Shown here piece after piece: positions 29,249-39,691 of a stretch of 50,001 nucleotides of DNA. The stretch's first letter is position 1, and each line of letters starts with the position of its first letter. The notes beneath the pieces are model-generated. The model was not told where the DNA came from and did not search any database. It saw only the letters and a list, made by a program, of their open reading frames with translations. The translations under genes were made by a program, and so were the position numbers. Source of the stretch: Sphingobacteriaceae bacterium (GTDB taxonomy: Bacteria > Bacteroidota > Bacteroidia > Sphingobacteriales > Sphingobacteriaceae); the NCBI GenBank assembly GCA_019751895.1, contig JAIEMU010000088.1, forward strand, positions 1 to 50,001, given 5' to 3'.

Positions 29249-30610
29249 ATGAATATAAATCAAAAACAGATTGTACAAGATGGTTTAGAAGCAATAAAAA
29301 GCACAGATATTGAGCAGCTTTTAATCGCTGCTTATCCTACTGAAACTGATTTTAGTAAAATTAATATCAGTAAATATAGTGCAGCAGAATTCCTGTTTCT
29401 TTTCGACAAGATGATTTCTCAATTAGAGGAAGAACTAGAAAATGGATTAGGTTTTTTATTGCCATTTAATGAAAATTACACTAATGAATTTGGAACAGTA
29501 AATCTTCAAACTGACTTATCACATATTTATAGTTATTTAACTTCCAGTCAATTTACTGCTATTGAGCCAATACTAGACAAACTAATTCACTATCAAATAA
29601 AAAATGGCTTCTGGAACAAATCAGAAGTAAAGTCGCATTCAGTTGATTTAGAAGAACTAAAGAAACAAAAAACAGTAATCAATCTCAATCAAAAAGCATT
29701 AGATAAAAATCTGATTGACTATAATGGTTTAAAAACAAATTTAGAAAAGACAATTTCAGATTTTAATGTTTTTATCGATGAAAAGAAACTGGAATTAACT
29801 CAAATTACAACCTTACTTTCTACGGCAAACGCACAACTAACAGAGATAAATACAATCGTTTCTAATGCCACAAATAAGGACACCGAAATTGACGGAATAT
29901 TAAAAAACATTAAAGATAAAGTGATTACAGTTTCTGAAAGTATCACAGAATATGAAATAGACTTTACAGCAATTAAAAAAGATAATTCAGCATTAAAACT
30001 TGAATTAGAAACTGCAATTGCAAAAGCTTTGGAAGATTTAGAAAAATCAAAAGAAGGTATTGAATTTATTGAAAGTAACAAAGAAGAAATCGTTCGTTTA
30101 ACTGGAATGGCTGCCGACGGTGCTTTAGGTTCAAAATTCGACCAAAGACAAGATAAATTAGAAAAGGGATTAACTTTTTGGAAATGGGCAGTGCCATTAA
30201 TGTCATCGATAACTTTAATTTGGATAGTAGTTGTATTTACTTGCTTATCTCCACATTTTGAAAATCAATGGCTTAATATTTTGATTAATATCATAAAAAC
30301 GTCTCCTGTATTTGTTTTATTAGGTTTTGTTTTTTCACAATACAAAAAAGAAAGAAATCTTCAAGAAGAGTATGCTTTTAAATCAGCAGTCGCTATGACA
30401 TTAACTGCTTATTCTGAAATGCTTTCTAATGCTGATAACGATGATAATAATTCTCGCCAACAAATGCTGTTAAAATCTATAGAATTGGTTTACAATCAAC
30501 CACAAATTCATCCTGTTAAAAATGAAACATTATTTAGTTTTAACACGAAAGATTTAAAAGAAACAGTGGTTGAATTGACTGATGCTTTGAAAAACATTAA
30601 GGGTAGTTAA
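29249..30610 (+). CDS. Coiled-coil protein with C-terminal transmembrane hairpin
   Basis: Long helical region then WKWAVPLMSSITLIWIVVVFTCL and WLNILINIIKTSPVFVLLGFVF. Confidence 0.7.
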   Translation: MNINQKQIVQDGLEAIKSTDIEQLLIAAYPTETDFSKINISKYSAAEFLFLFDKMISQLEEELENGLGFLLPFNENYTNEFGTVNLQTDLSHIYSYLTSSQFTAIEPILDKLIHYQIKNGFWNKSEVKSHSVDLEELKKQKTVINLNQKALDKNLIDYNGLKTNLEKTISDFNVFIDEKKLELTQITTLLSTANAQLTEINTIVSNATNKDTEIDGILKNIKDKVITVSESITEYEIDFTAIKKDNSALKLELETAIAKALEDLEKSKEGIEFIESNKEEIVRLTGMAADGALGSKFDQRQDKLEKGLTFWKWAVPLMSSITLIWIVVVFTCLSPHFENQWLNILINIIKTSPVFVLLGFVFSQYKKERNLQEEYAFKSAVAMTLTAYSEMLSNADNDDNNSRQQMLLKSIELVYNQPQIHPVKNETLFSFNTKDLKETVVELTDALKNIKGS

Positions 30611-30660
30611 TTATGGTCTATTAAAATAGTATTATACAATTGATTCTAAAATAAAGTAAA

Positions 30661-32406
30661 ATGATAAAAACTATAACAATTAAAAACATAAAAGGGATAG
30701 AGGAAAAAATATTAGAGCTTAATATTTACCCTAACAAGCCGTCAATTGTTGTAGCTCCGAATGGTTTTGGAAAGAGTTCTTTGGCAATGGCCTTTTCAAG
30801 TTTAAATAGAGAAAGGTTAAAGCTAACTAAAGAAAGTTTTCACAAAAACGAAGAAGAGTCAAATTGGAGTTTGTCTTTAAAAATAAAGGATGTCGAAAAT
30901 AAAGAATTAGAACTTATTGCAGATAATAATCAAAACCAAATATCAAAGTATTTTGACGTGTTTGTCATCAATAATAAATTAATTGCCAAAACAAAGCAAC
31001 AAAGTTATGATGGAAAACTTGTTGCTTCATCTTCGATAGAAGTATCTCCAATAGCACTAATCCCAACAGTCCCTGAAAAACACCATATTGAGTATAAATA
31101 CCGTGATCAGCAAAAGAAGTATGATTGTGGGGATATGTTGCCTAATATTCACGAATTATTTTTAGATTATAGTTTTATGTCTGATTTAGACTCAATTGAT
31201 TTTAAAAAATTTAATGGCTTAAAAATCTCTCGGCAATTAGATCTTGAGAGGAAAAAAATTAGCGGTATCAAAGGAAAAAAAGAGGATACTCGAAATAATT
31301 TAAGTTCTCGTCTTACCTTATACCTAGAGGATAACTCTCTGTTTTCAAACCTTCTAAAGATTATTAAAAATCATTCTCCTCATACTGATATTGTGCATCT
31401 TACATATTCTGCATTACAAATAATCGATTTATTTAACTTAAATAATGATAGTTTTAAAAAGGCTATCAAATACAGTTCATATGCAGATGAGAAAAAGGAA
31501 TATGACGAATTATTTTCGACAATTGAAACAACTTGGAAAAATATAAAACCAATTGAAGATTCAAAAAAAGGATTGATTGTCGAATTCCCAAAAGCAAATC
31601 AAATATCAAATGGAGAACGGGATTTTATTAATTTCTTGTCTTCACTTATTGCTATAAAAAGAAAAATAAAGAGTGAACATTGTATATTAATAATTGACGA
31701 GGTTTTTGATTACCTAGACGATTCTAATTTAATTACAGCTCAATACTATATTTCTAGGATTATGAAAGATGTAAAAGGAAAAACACAATTCTATCCTATT
31801 ATATTAACACATCTCAGCCCACATTACTTTAAAAATTATAGATTCAACAAACAACAAATAGTCTATTTAGACAAACAAAGTCCAAAAAAAAATAAAGAAA
31901 TTGAGGACATAATAAAAAACAGAAGCAAATATGAAAAAGAATTTAAAGACATAATTAGTAAATATTATCTTCATTACGACCCCTCTTATGAAAATAAAGA
32001 TTATAAATCAGAGTTTAGTTCTAATAGCTTACATCATAAATATGATACTCCAAAAAAATTTAGAGAAAACGTATTTTTAGAGCTAAGTAATTATATCAAT
32101 GGAAATAATTGCTTTGACCCAATATCTATTTGCGCAGCTGTCCGGTTAAAGATAGAAGAAGCTGTATATAATGAACTAAAATTTGAATCAGATCAAATCG
32201 AATTTATAAACACATTTGAGACAGATAAAAAACTCCAATATATAAGTTCCAAAGGCATCGATTTTCCAGAAACATATAGTTTACTTGGTGTGATTTACAA
32301 TGAGGCGATGCACCTGAATATTGAAGAAGATAAACTAACACCTATTTGTAGTAAACTAAATAATTTATTAATAAAAAAAATGATAGCCGAAGTGGTTAGT
32401 GAATAA
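30661..32406 (+). CDS. AAA/ABC-like ATPase (RecF/SMC-like)
   Basis: Walker A VAPNGFGKSSLAM and Walker B CILIIDEVFDYLDD. Confidence 0.75.
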   Translation: MIKTITIKNIKGIEEKILELNIYPNKPSIVVAPNGFGKSSLAMAFSSLNRERLKLTKESFHKNEEESNWSLSLKIKDVENKELELIADNNQNQISKYFDVFVINNKLIAKTKQQSYDGKLVASSSIEVSPIALIPTVPEKHHIEYKYRDQQKKYDCGDMLPNIHELFLDYSFMSDLDSIDFKKFNGLKISRQLDLERKKISGIKGKKEDTRNNLSSRLTLYLEDNSLFSNLLKIIKNHSPHTDIVHLTYSALQIIDLFNLNNDSFKKAIKYSSYADEKKEYDELFSTIETTWKNIKPIEDSKKGLIVEFPKANQISNGERDFINFLSSLIAIKRKIKSEHCILIIDEVFDYLDDSNLITAQYYISRIMKDVKGKTQFYPIILTHLSPHYFKNYRFNKQQIVYLDKQSPKKNKEIEDIIKNRSKYEKEFKDIISKYYLHYDPSYENKDYKSEFSSNSLHHKYDTPKKFRENVFLELSNYINGNNCFDPISICAAVRLKIEEAVYNELKFESDQIEFINTFETDKKLQYISSKGIDFPETYSLLGVIYNEAMHLNIEEDKLTPICSKLNNLLIKKMIAEVVSE

Positions 32407-32410
32407 GTCA

Positions 32411-35400
32411 ATGAACACACCATCCTACATAGAAGACCACATTAGTCAAATTCCAGCATTGCAATTACTCATAAAAATGGGGTATCAATATTTATCGCCA
32501 GACGAAGCAATGGAATTGCGTGGCGGCAGAACCAGTAATGTACTTCTCGAACCCATTTTAAAAAAACAACTCGAAAAGATAAATAGCATTCAATACAAAG
32601 AAAAAGAGTTTTCTTTTTCAGATAGTAATATTAATGCTGCAATTATTGCTTTGCGAGAATTACCCATACAAGATGGTTTTATAAAAGCGAATCAAGTTTT
32701 TTATGACTTAATCACTTTAGGTAAAAGTTTGGAACAAACCATTCTAAACGATAAAAAAAGTTTCTCTTTTCAATATATTGATTGGAAAAATATAGAGAAC
32801 AACACATTCCACGTTACTGAAGAATACGCCGTATTGCGTAGTGAAAGAAATGACACCTATCGTCCAGATATTGTTTTGTTTATCAATGGAATTCCAATGG
32901 TGGTAATTGAATGTAAAAGCAATGTGATAAAAGACCCGGTAAACGAAGCCATTTCCCAACATTTACGCAACCAACAAGAAGATGGAATAAGAGGACTATA
33001 CCAGTATTCTAATTTGGTATTGTCATTAGCGGTAAACGAAGCGATATATGCTACCACAGCCACTCATAAAGAGTTTTGGAGTGTGTGGAAAGAAGTATTT
33101 AGAACTAAAGAAGAAGGAATACACTATGGCGACACAATTAGACAGCTGAAAAATAGTGAATTACCAAATACGGAACGAACAGCGATTTTTAAACAACGAT
33201 TTTATAATGTATTGCATTATTTCAATCAACTAGAAAAAGAAGAAGTAATCGTAACCGAACAAGATAAATTAGTATTCAGTTTATGCCAAAAATCAAGGAT
33301 TTTAGACTTAATTTTCAATTATATCGTCTATGATGATGGCGTTAAGAAAATAACCCGATACCAACAATATTTTGCCATCAAAGAAACACTCAAAAAAATC
33401 AGTGTTCCAGATGCGAATGGCAAGCGAACTGGTGGTGTAATTTGGCATACACAAGGAAGTGGAAAATCATTGACAATGGTAATGTTGGCGCAACTAATTG
33501 CAACCCAAAAAGACATAAAAAACCCAAAAATAATTTTAGTTACCGATAGAATAGATTTAAACACACAAATTACAGAAACATTCCAAAAATGCCACGTTGA
33601 TGTAAAAGAGGCACAAACCGGAAAAAATTTAGTAGAATTAATCAACAGCCCAACAGATGCCGTAATTACGACGCTGATACACAAATTTGAAGCGGCAATA
33701 AATCAATCAAAAGACGGATTTACTTCCCCTAATATTTTTGTGCTGATAGATGAAGGGCATCGAAGTCAATACGGTACATTTAATATAAAAATGCAAAAGG
33801 TTTTTCCAAATGCTTGTTTTGTAGCATTTACGGGAACGCCTTTGATGAAAAAAGAAAAAAGTACAGCCAATAAATTTGGTGGCATTATCGATGTCTATTC
33901 TATTAATGATGCCGTTGCCGATAAAGCAGTAGTGCCGTTGTTGTATGAAGGAAGACATAATCTAATTGAAGTAAACGACAAACCATTGGATACTTTTTTT
34001 GATAAAATTTCCGAACCATTAACACCTTATGGGAAGGCTGCACTAAAAAGAAAATTTAGTTCAACCAATCAACTGAATAAAGCCGATCAAATAATTTACG
34101 CTAGAACTTGGGATATTAGTGAACACTTTGAAGCCAATATTCAAGGAACTGGTTTCAAAGGGCAGTTAGTAGCACCAAATAAAACTACAGCTATAAAATA
34201 CCGAGAATATTTAAAAGAAATTGGCAAGGTAAGTTGTGAAGTGTTAATCTCTGCACCCGATACAAGAGAAAATTACGAAGATGCTTTTGAAGAAAACGAA
34301 GATTTGGTGTTGAAATTTTACAAAGCAATGATGAGTAAATACGGTAAACAGGAAACCTATGAAAAATCAGTAATTAGCGCCTTTAAAAAACAAGAGCAAC
34401 CCGAAATAATTATTGTTGTTGATAAGCTTTTAACGGGCTTTGACTCCCCAAACAACCAAGTTTTATACATTACTAGAGCATTAAGAGAGCATACTTTACT
34501 TCAAGCAATAGCAAGGGTAAACAGAGTGGCACCAGGAAAAGAATATGGTTATATTATTGATTATTTCGGTAATTTAGAAAACCTAGATAGTGCGCTTAAC
34601 ACATACAGTGGCTTAAATGATTTTGAACAAGAAGAATTATCAGGAACAATAATAAATATCAATACCGAAATTGAAAAATTACCACAAGCACACAGCGAAT
34701 TATGGGACATTTTCAAAACGATAAAAAACAAATACGATGCCGAAGCTTATTCAGAATTACTAAATGATGAAAGCATCAGACATCCATTTTATGAAAAACT
34801 TTCTGCTTTTGTTCGTTTGTTTAAACTAGCAATGGCATCAATTGAGTTTAATGACAGTAAGAACGAAAAAACCATTGATAAATACAAAAAAGACTGTAAA
34901 TTCTTCTTGCAATTAAGAATTGATGTTAAACGTAGATACTATGATGATATAGATATTTCTGCCTTTGAACCACAAATACAAAAGTTAATAGACAAACATA
35001 TTACCACAGAAGGCGAAGTATTAAAAATAACGGAACTAGTAAATATTTTTGATAAAGACAAAAGAGAAGCCGAAGTAGAAAAAGTAATGGGTAAAGCCGC
35101 AAAAGCCGACCATATTGCAACTCGAACTGTGAAAGCAATTAATGTTAAAATGAACGAAGACCCAATCTTCTATAAAAGTTTATCCGCATTAATAAGAAAA
35201 GCCATTAATGATTACCATCAGCACCGTATTGATGAAGCATTATATTTACAAAAAGCTAAAGAATATGAAAATCAATTCCTAACTGGAAAACAAAACAATG
35301 TTCCAAATGCTATCCAAGACAAACCTAATGCAATTGCTTTTTACAATCTGATAAATGCGGTTTTAGAAAATAGCTTTAGCAACACTCCAGAACCAAAAGA

Positions 35401-35635
35401 AGTACAAGCCAGTACAGCATTAGAGATAGAAGATTGCATCAAGAACGTTGTTTATGAAAATGGTACGCTCATTATTGATTGGCAAACCAATACAGAGATT
35501 GAGAAAGAATTGAAAAACTGCTTGGATGATTTGCTTTTCGAAAAACAACAACAATATGATACGCAATTCTCATTTGATAAAATTGATGAATTAATAGAAG
35601 AAGTAATTAAAATTGCTAAACTAAAATACGTTTAA
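32411..35635 (+). CDS. hsdR: Type I restriction endonuclease subunit HsdR
   Basis: Nuclease motif RPDIVLFINGIPMVVIECKS, Walker A THTQGSGKS-like WHTQGSGKSL, DEGHRSQYG; ATG at 32411 preferred over GTG at 32399. Confidence 0.95.
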   Translation: MNTPSYIEDHISQIPALQLLIKMGYQYLSPDEAMELRGGRTSNVLLEPILKKQLEKINSIQYKEKEFSFSDSNINAAIIALRELPIQDGFIKANQVFYDLITLGKSLEQTILNDKKSFSFQYIDWKNIENNTFHVTEEYAVLRSERNDTYRPDIVLFINGIPMVVIECKSNVIKDPVNEAISQHLRNQQEDGIRGLYQYSNLVLSLAVNEAIYATTATHKEFWSVWKEVFRTKEEGIHYGDTIRQLKNSELPNTERTAIFKQRFYNVLHYFNQLEKEEVIVTEQDKLVFSLCQKSRILDLIFNYIVYDDGVKKITRYQQYFAIKETLKKISVPDANGKRTGGVIWHTQGSGKSLTMVMLAQLIATQKDIKNPKIILVTDRIDLNTQITETFQKCHVDVKEAQTGKNLVELINSPTDAVITTLIHKFEAAINQSKDGFTSPNIFVLIDEGHRSQYGTFNIKMQKVFPNACFVAFTGTPLMKKEKSTANKFGGIIDVYSINDAVADKAVVPLLYEGRHNLIEVNDKPLDTFFDKISEPLTPYGKAALKRKFSSTNQLNKADQIIYARTWDISEHFEANIQGTGFKGQLVAPNKTTAIKYREYLKEIGKVSCEVLISAPDTRENYEDAFEENEDLVLKFYKAMMSKYGKQETYEKSVISAFKKQEQPEIIIVVDKLLTGFDSPNNQVLYITRALREHTLLQAIARVNRVAPGKEYGYIIDYFGNLENLDSALNTYSGLNDFEQEELSGTIININTEIEKLPQAHSELWDIFKTIKNKYDAEAYSELLNDESIRHPFYEKLSAFVRLFKLAMASIEFNDSKNEKTIDKYKKDCKFFLQLRIDVKRRYYDDIDISAFEPQIQKLIDKHITTEGEVLKITELVNIFDKDKREAEVEKVMGKAAKADHIATRTVKAINVKMNEDPIFYKSLSALIRKAINDYHQHRIDEALYLQKAKEYENQFLTGKQNNVPNAIQDKPNAIAFYNLINAVLENSFSNTPEPKEVQASTALEIEDCIKNVVYENGTLIIDWQTNTEIEKELKNCLDDLLFEKQQQYDTQFSFDKIDELIEEVIKIAKLKYV

Positions 35636-36345
35636 TGCTACATTCAATCCAACAAGTAAATTACGGCAGCAAAAGCATTGAATATAATTTGTCTTTTGCT
35701 ACAAGAAAATCATTAGGTATAAAAGTATTGCCTGATGGTTTGGTAAAAGTTATTGCACCCAATGACACCAGCATAATTGACATTAATAAAAAAGTAAAAT
35801 TAAAAGCCAATTGGATATTAAAACAGCAAGCCTTTTTTTGTAGTTACAAACCAAATACGCCAACAAGAAAGTTTGTAAATGGAGAAACACATTTGTATTT
35901 AGGCAGACAATATAAGTTGCAAATTATTGAAGATACTATAAATGAAATAAAGATTTATAGAGGCACAATGATTATGAAAACTAAAAAAGCCAATCCCGAA
36001 TATTTAGAAAAAAAACTAAATGAATGGTATAAGGAAAAAGCAATCATCCATTTTGAAGAATTGATAAATAGTTCATTGGAAAAATTCAATAAATATAAAA
36101 TTGAAAAACCTGTTTTAGACATACGATTAATGCAAAAACGTTGGGGCAGTTGCACTAAATCAGGCAAAATAATACTAAATACAGAATTGATAAAAGCACC
36201 AAAAGGAAGTATTGAATATGTAGTAATTCACGAACTATGCCATTTAATACATCACAATCACAACAAGGAATTCTATGATTTGCAAAACAGATTATCTCCC
36301 AATTGGGAAAAATGGAAAGAAAAACTAGAACATGCTTTGTCTTAA
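35635..36345 (+). CDS. YgjP/SprT-like (M48-type) metallopeptidase
   Basis: VVIHELCHLIHHNHNKEFYDL zinc-binding motif, RWGSCTKSGKIILN; start overlaps hsdR stop. Confidence 0.85.
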   Translation: MLHSIQQVNYGSKSIEYNLSFATRKSLGIKVLPDGLVKVIAPNDTSIIDINKKVKLKANWILKQQAFFCSYKPNTPTRKFVNGETHLYLGRQYKLQIIEDTINEIKIYRGTMIMKTKKANPEYLEKKLNEWYKEKAIIHFEELINSSLEKFNKYKIEKPVLDIRLMQKRWGSCTKSGKIILNTELIKAPKGSIEYVVIHELCHLIHHNHNKEFYDLQNRLSPNWEKWKEKLEHALS

Positions 36346-36486
36346 AGTATAAAAAAATACATTTTAAAATTAGATAAAAAATGGTTAACTTGAGATGATT
36401 CCTCTCAAGAGAAACACAATTAGAAAAGTACTTTCACAATAGCAAAGACGTTGTAAATGTATCAAAACCGATAACCCTATAAACCT

Positions 36487-36939
36487 ATGGAAGACCAGAC
36501 ACCCTACGAAAGACGTTCATCAACTAAACCCATCGAAGAAATACTAAAACATATCGAATTTCAAGCAAAACTTGACGCACAACGCGAACGTTTAGAGCTT
36601 CGTACTAAACAAATTGATTTTGCAAAAATCAACAAATTGAACAACCTACTCATTAAAGATAAAAACCTAAAAAAAATCCACTTTAGCGTATTTGACGGAA
36701 TTTATAACGTAAGTATTGTTTCCGAAAACAGATTAATAGAGTGCTTGGTCGGTTTCAACGTGCCTTTTCGACGTATCACCGTCTCAATATACATCAAAAA
36801 AAACAATTTGTGTGACGTAAAAGCCGTTGAATATTTGGGAATGGATGACGATTTGATTGATTTTGGAACTTCTACCGATATAGCTCTTGAAAATGTTCCT
36901 GCAGAAATATTTAATCGCCTTACAAACATTCCGTATTAG
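36487..36939 (+). CDS. Hypothetical protein
   Basis: 150-aa ORF, plausible composition, no recognised motif. Confidence 0.5.
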   Translation: MEDQTPYERRSSTKPIEEILKHIEFQAKLDAQRERLELRTKQIDFAKINKLNNLLIKDKNLKKIHFSVFDGIYNVSIVSENRLIECLVGFNVPFRRITVSIYIKKNNLCDVKAVEYLGMDDDLIDFGTSTDIALENVPAEIFNRLTNIPY

Positions 36940-37192
36940 CAATATAAAAATACTATCTTGCTGCACCAACTCCAAAAAAAACTGTTATCGGGACTAAAAA
37001 AAGCAAAGTAATATTTGAAAAGATCCAAACTTTAATATTTCAACAACGAACCAATCTCGCTGAGATGAAATATCTTGACTTGGATTTGTACTACAAAGGG
37101 GACACTATCTTACAAAGTGTGTAAGTTTAAAATTAAGAAGTTTGACTTTATGGTTTAGCGCCAAAAAAAAATAAAAACAGTGTAACCTTCAA

Positions 37193-37396
37193 CTAAGTAC
37201 TAATTTTTAACTTATGTTTTAATCCTTTAGCAGTGAGTCTGTATTGTTGCGTTGGACTATTTGGGCTATTAGGTTGTGTCATTTCGATAAAACCGAACGC
37301 TAAACTTGGTTTTAAATAATTGTATAAAAAAGTAGGTTTATGTGTGATTTTTACTAACTCTCGCATTTGTGCAGTTGAATATAATTCAGTGTTCAT
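37193..37396 (-). pseudogene. C-terminal wHTH remnant of an AlbA/Fic-type ATP-binding protein
   Basis: MRELVKITHKPTFLYNYLKPSLAFGFIEMTQPNSPNSPTQQYRLTAKG resembles the winged-helix tail of such proteins; no body of the gene upstream. Confidence 0.5.
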
Positions 37397-37596
37397 TGTT
37401 TGAATTAATAAATTTACTTGTTCGGTTACTTGTTTAGGAAGTGTATTGAATCACATTTATTTTCTGGGGAGCATATTGTTGCTGCAATTTTTTTTAAATT
37501 TTCTGTTTTTTGACACAATTAAAAATCTATGCGGTGATTAGAGTTTAAATTATAGCGCTGTTATTGTGCGTTTTGTGTAATTATTTGTTTTTTATT

Positions 37597-37636
37597 GAGG
37601 CGATCGTGAGGCGATTGAGGCGATTGTGAGGCGATT
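37597..37636. repeat. Short tandem repeat, GAGGCGAT(C/T) units
   Basis: GAGGCGATCGTGAGGCGATTGAGGCGATTGTGAGGCGATT read directly. Confidence 0.8.
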
Positions 37637-38951
37637 AAACAAATTCATAAAAAGTACCAGCACCTTTTGATTCGGAAATTTTTAAAATTCCTAATTCTGT
37701 TAATGCTTTCAAATCTCTACTTGCCGTTGCATCTGATATTTCATTGATTGATTGATAGTCTTTATTAGTTATTTTCCCATTTGCTTTTACATATTCAACA
37801 GCAGTTATCTGTCTTTCGTTCAAGCTCAAACTTTTTAATTGTTCGATACTGTATTTATCTTTAAACAAGCTTACCAAAATACCGCCATCCAAAGCGGTTA
37901 TAGCTGGTTCGGGTAATCCTGCCTCTTTGCAACTGTTGATTATTTTTAATGTTCCTCTTCCCCAAGAATCGATATAACCCGCTTTGAAACAAATGTCTGC
38001 AATTATAGGATTTCTGGGACGTGAAATGTGATGGCGTTTTAAACTTTCCAATGCCATTCCTTCGGGTAGATTGCCCTCGTTCCAAAGTGTGAGTTTGTTG
38101 TCGTAAACACGCATTTGGGCCATAGAACCCATATAAGTACGGTGAACTAAAGCATTTAGCAACATTTCACGAAGTGCCGCCACGGGATATTCTCCTTTTT
38201 CCACTCGTTGCATTCCTTCAAAGTCAATTTGCTTGGTAAAGAATTTATGGTTTAATTGATTGGGTACACTTTTTAGTAATTGAATCAAGTTCCCTTCTTC
38301 GGTTTCCTGAAAACGTAAATCGGCATCATCAGTACCAAAACGTCCTATTTTTACCATTACATTGGGATAAAAACGATTAGGGTCTTTGCCAAATAAAATA
38401 ATTGCTGCCCTTTTTAAAATACCATCGTCGGTTAATCTTAATTTTTCGAATAACTCTTCGGTAGATAAATCGGAAACATCAGGCATTCTGCCACTTCTTT
38501 CGGCATGCTTTATGAAAACTTGCACACTATTTGCATCAATATCAGTAAAGGTTGCTCCAGCTTCGGGTACATTATCCCACGTTTTACCTGATTTTTGTAA
38601 TAGAAATTCATTTAAGGCATTGCCTGTGAGTTCTAGTTTGGTACTTCCTGTTCTGTAATAATAGCGACCACGAAGCGAAACTGGCACCGTATAAGCCGGT
38701 ACTATAATTTCTAAATAATGTGCACCGTTTTCCTGATGCAAATTGACCTCGGCAATAATCCCTAAATGTTCTCTAATTTTATTGGGGATGGCCTCTAGAA
38801 GACTTCTGTAATCTTCTAAATGCGTAACTAGACCATTATCATCTTTACCAATAAAAATAATCCCTCCAACGGCATTGGCAAAACCACAAACCCATTTAAG
38901 GTAGTCGTCGTGCCAACTTCGTTTCCATTCTATATTTTGTGACTCACTCAT
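37635..38951 (-). CDS. AlbA_2/Schlafen-like and RecG-C-like ATP-binding putative DNA-binding protein
   Basis: ESQNIEWKRSWHDDYLKWVCGFANAVGGIIFIGKDDNG and REMLLNALVHRTYMGSMAQMRVYDNKLTLWNEGNLPEG; C-terminal HTH. Confidence 0.85.
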   Translation of the reverse strand: MSESQNIEWKRSWHDDYLKWVCGFANAVGGIIFIGKDDNGLVTHLEDYRSLLEAIPNKIREHLGIIAEVNLHQENGAHYLEIIVPAYTVPVSLRGRYYYRTGSTKLELTGNALNEFLLQKSGKTWDNVPEAGATFTDIDANSVQVFIKHAERSGRMPDVSDLSTEELFEKLRLTDDGILKRAAIILFGKDPNRFYPNVMVKIGRFGTDDADLRFQETEEGNLIQLLKSVPNQLNHKFFTKQIDFEGMQRVEKGEYPVAALREMLLNALVHRTYMGSMAQMRVYDNKLTLWNEGNLPEGMALESLKRHHISRPRNPIIADICFKAGYIDSWGRGTLKIINSCKEAGLPEPAITALDGGILVSLFKDKYSIEQLKSLSLNERQITAVEYVKANGKITNKDYQSINEISDATASRDLKALTELGILKISESKGAGTFYEFV

Positions 38952-39099
38952 TATTTACTTGTGAATTTTTAATTATCAATTATTAGTGTAATATTTTTTT
39001 TATCACTCCTATTTAATTTTACATTCTCAGTTTTGTGCCAAATTTAGCAAATATTTGTTCCAAATAAACTTTCCATTTAACCAAAAAATCGCTTACTCA

Positions 39100-39504
39100 C
39101 TACAAAGTATATTTCTCCAACAATTGTTTTTTTAACTCCTCAAAATTACGTTCTAATTTTTCAACCTCATCGTCCGAAAAAACGGGTTCATCTTCCACAT
39201 CATACCAACCTATTTCCATTTCTAAAGCATCTTTCATTTCCATACTATTGACTTCAAAAGCAACAATACTTTCGTACATCTGTGTTCTTATAATTTCATT
39301 TATATTCGCATTTTGATACGCATCTAAATTCTCATATATATTGAATTTTTGTTTTGCTGCTTCAACAGCTTTATATTCAACAAATTCATTCGTGTAATTT
39401 TCGTCCTCGAGATGTCGCAAATACTCATGATCCGTATTAATCAAATAATTAATTAATCCATTAGCATACTCGATAACATCTGCATTGTTAAATTTTTGTT
39501 CCAT
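39100..39504 (-). CDS. Hypothetical acidic protein
   Basis: 134-aa ORF next to the integrase, no recognised motif. Confidence 0.5.
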   Translation of the reverse strand: MEQKFNNADVIEYANGLINYLINTDHEYLRHLEDENYTNEFVEYKAVEAAKQKFNIYENLDAYQNANINEIIRTQMYESIVAFEVNSMEMKDALEMEIGWYDVEDEPVFSDDEVEKLERNFEELKKQLLEKYTL

Positions 39505-39691
39505 ATTTTTTTGATTTTTAATTTCATAAATTGCTTTTTCTTGAGAGGTTACGTAAATAACAGATTTTATTTCCTTTCCGTTATACGTAGGATTGTCGGG
39601 TGAAGTATTGATTTTTCAAATTCATTTTAGCTTGTATTGTTCATATTTGTAATTTTAGTAAGGTAGTATCGTAGTAAGGCGTTTTTAAAAT

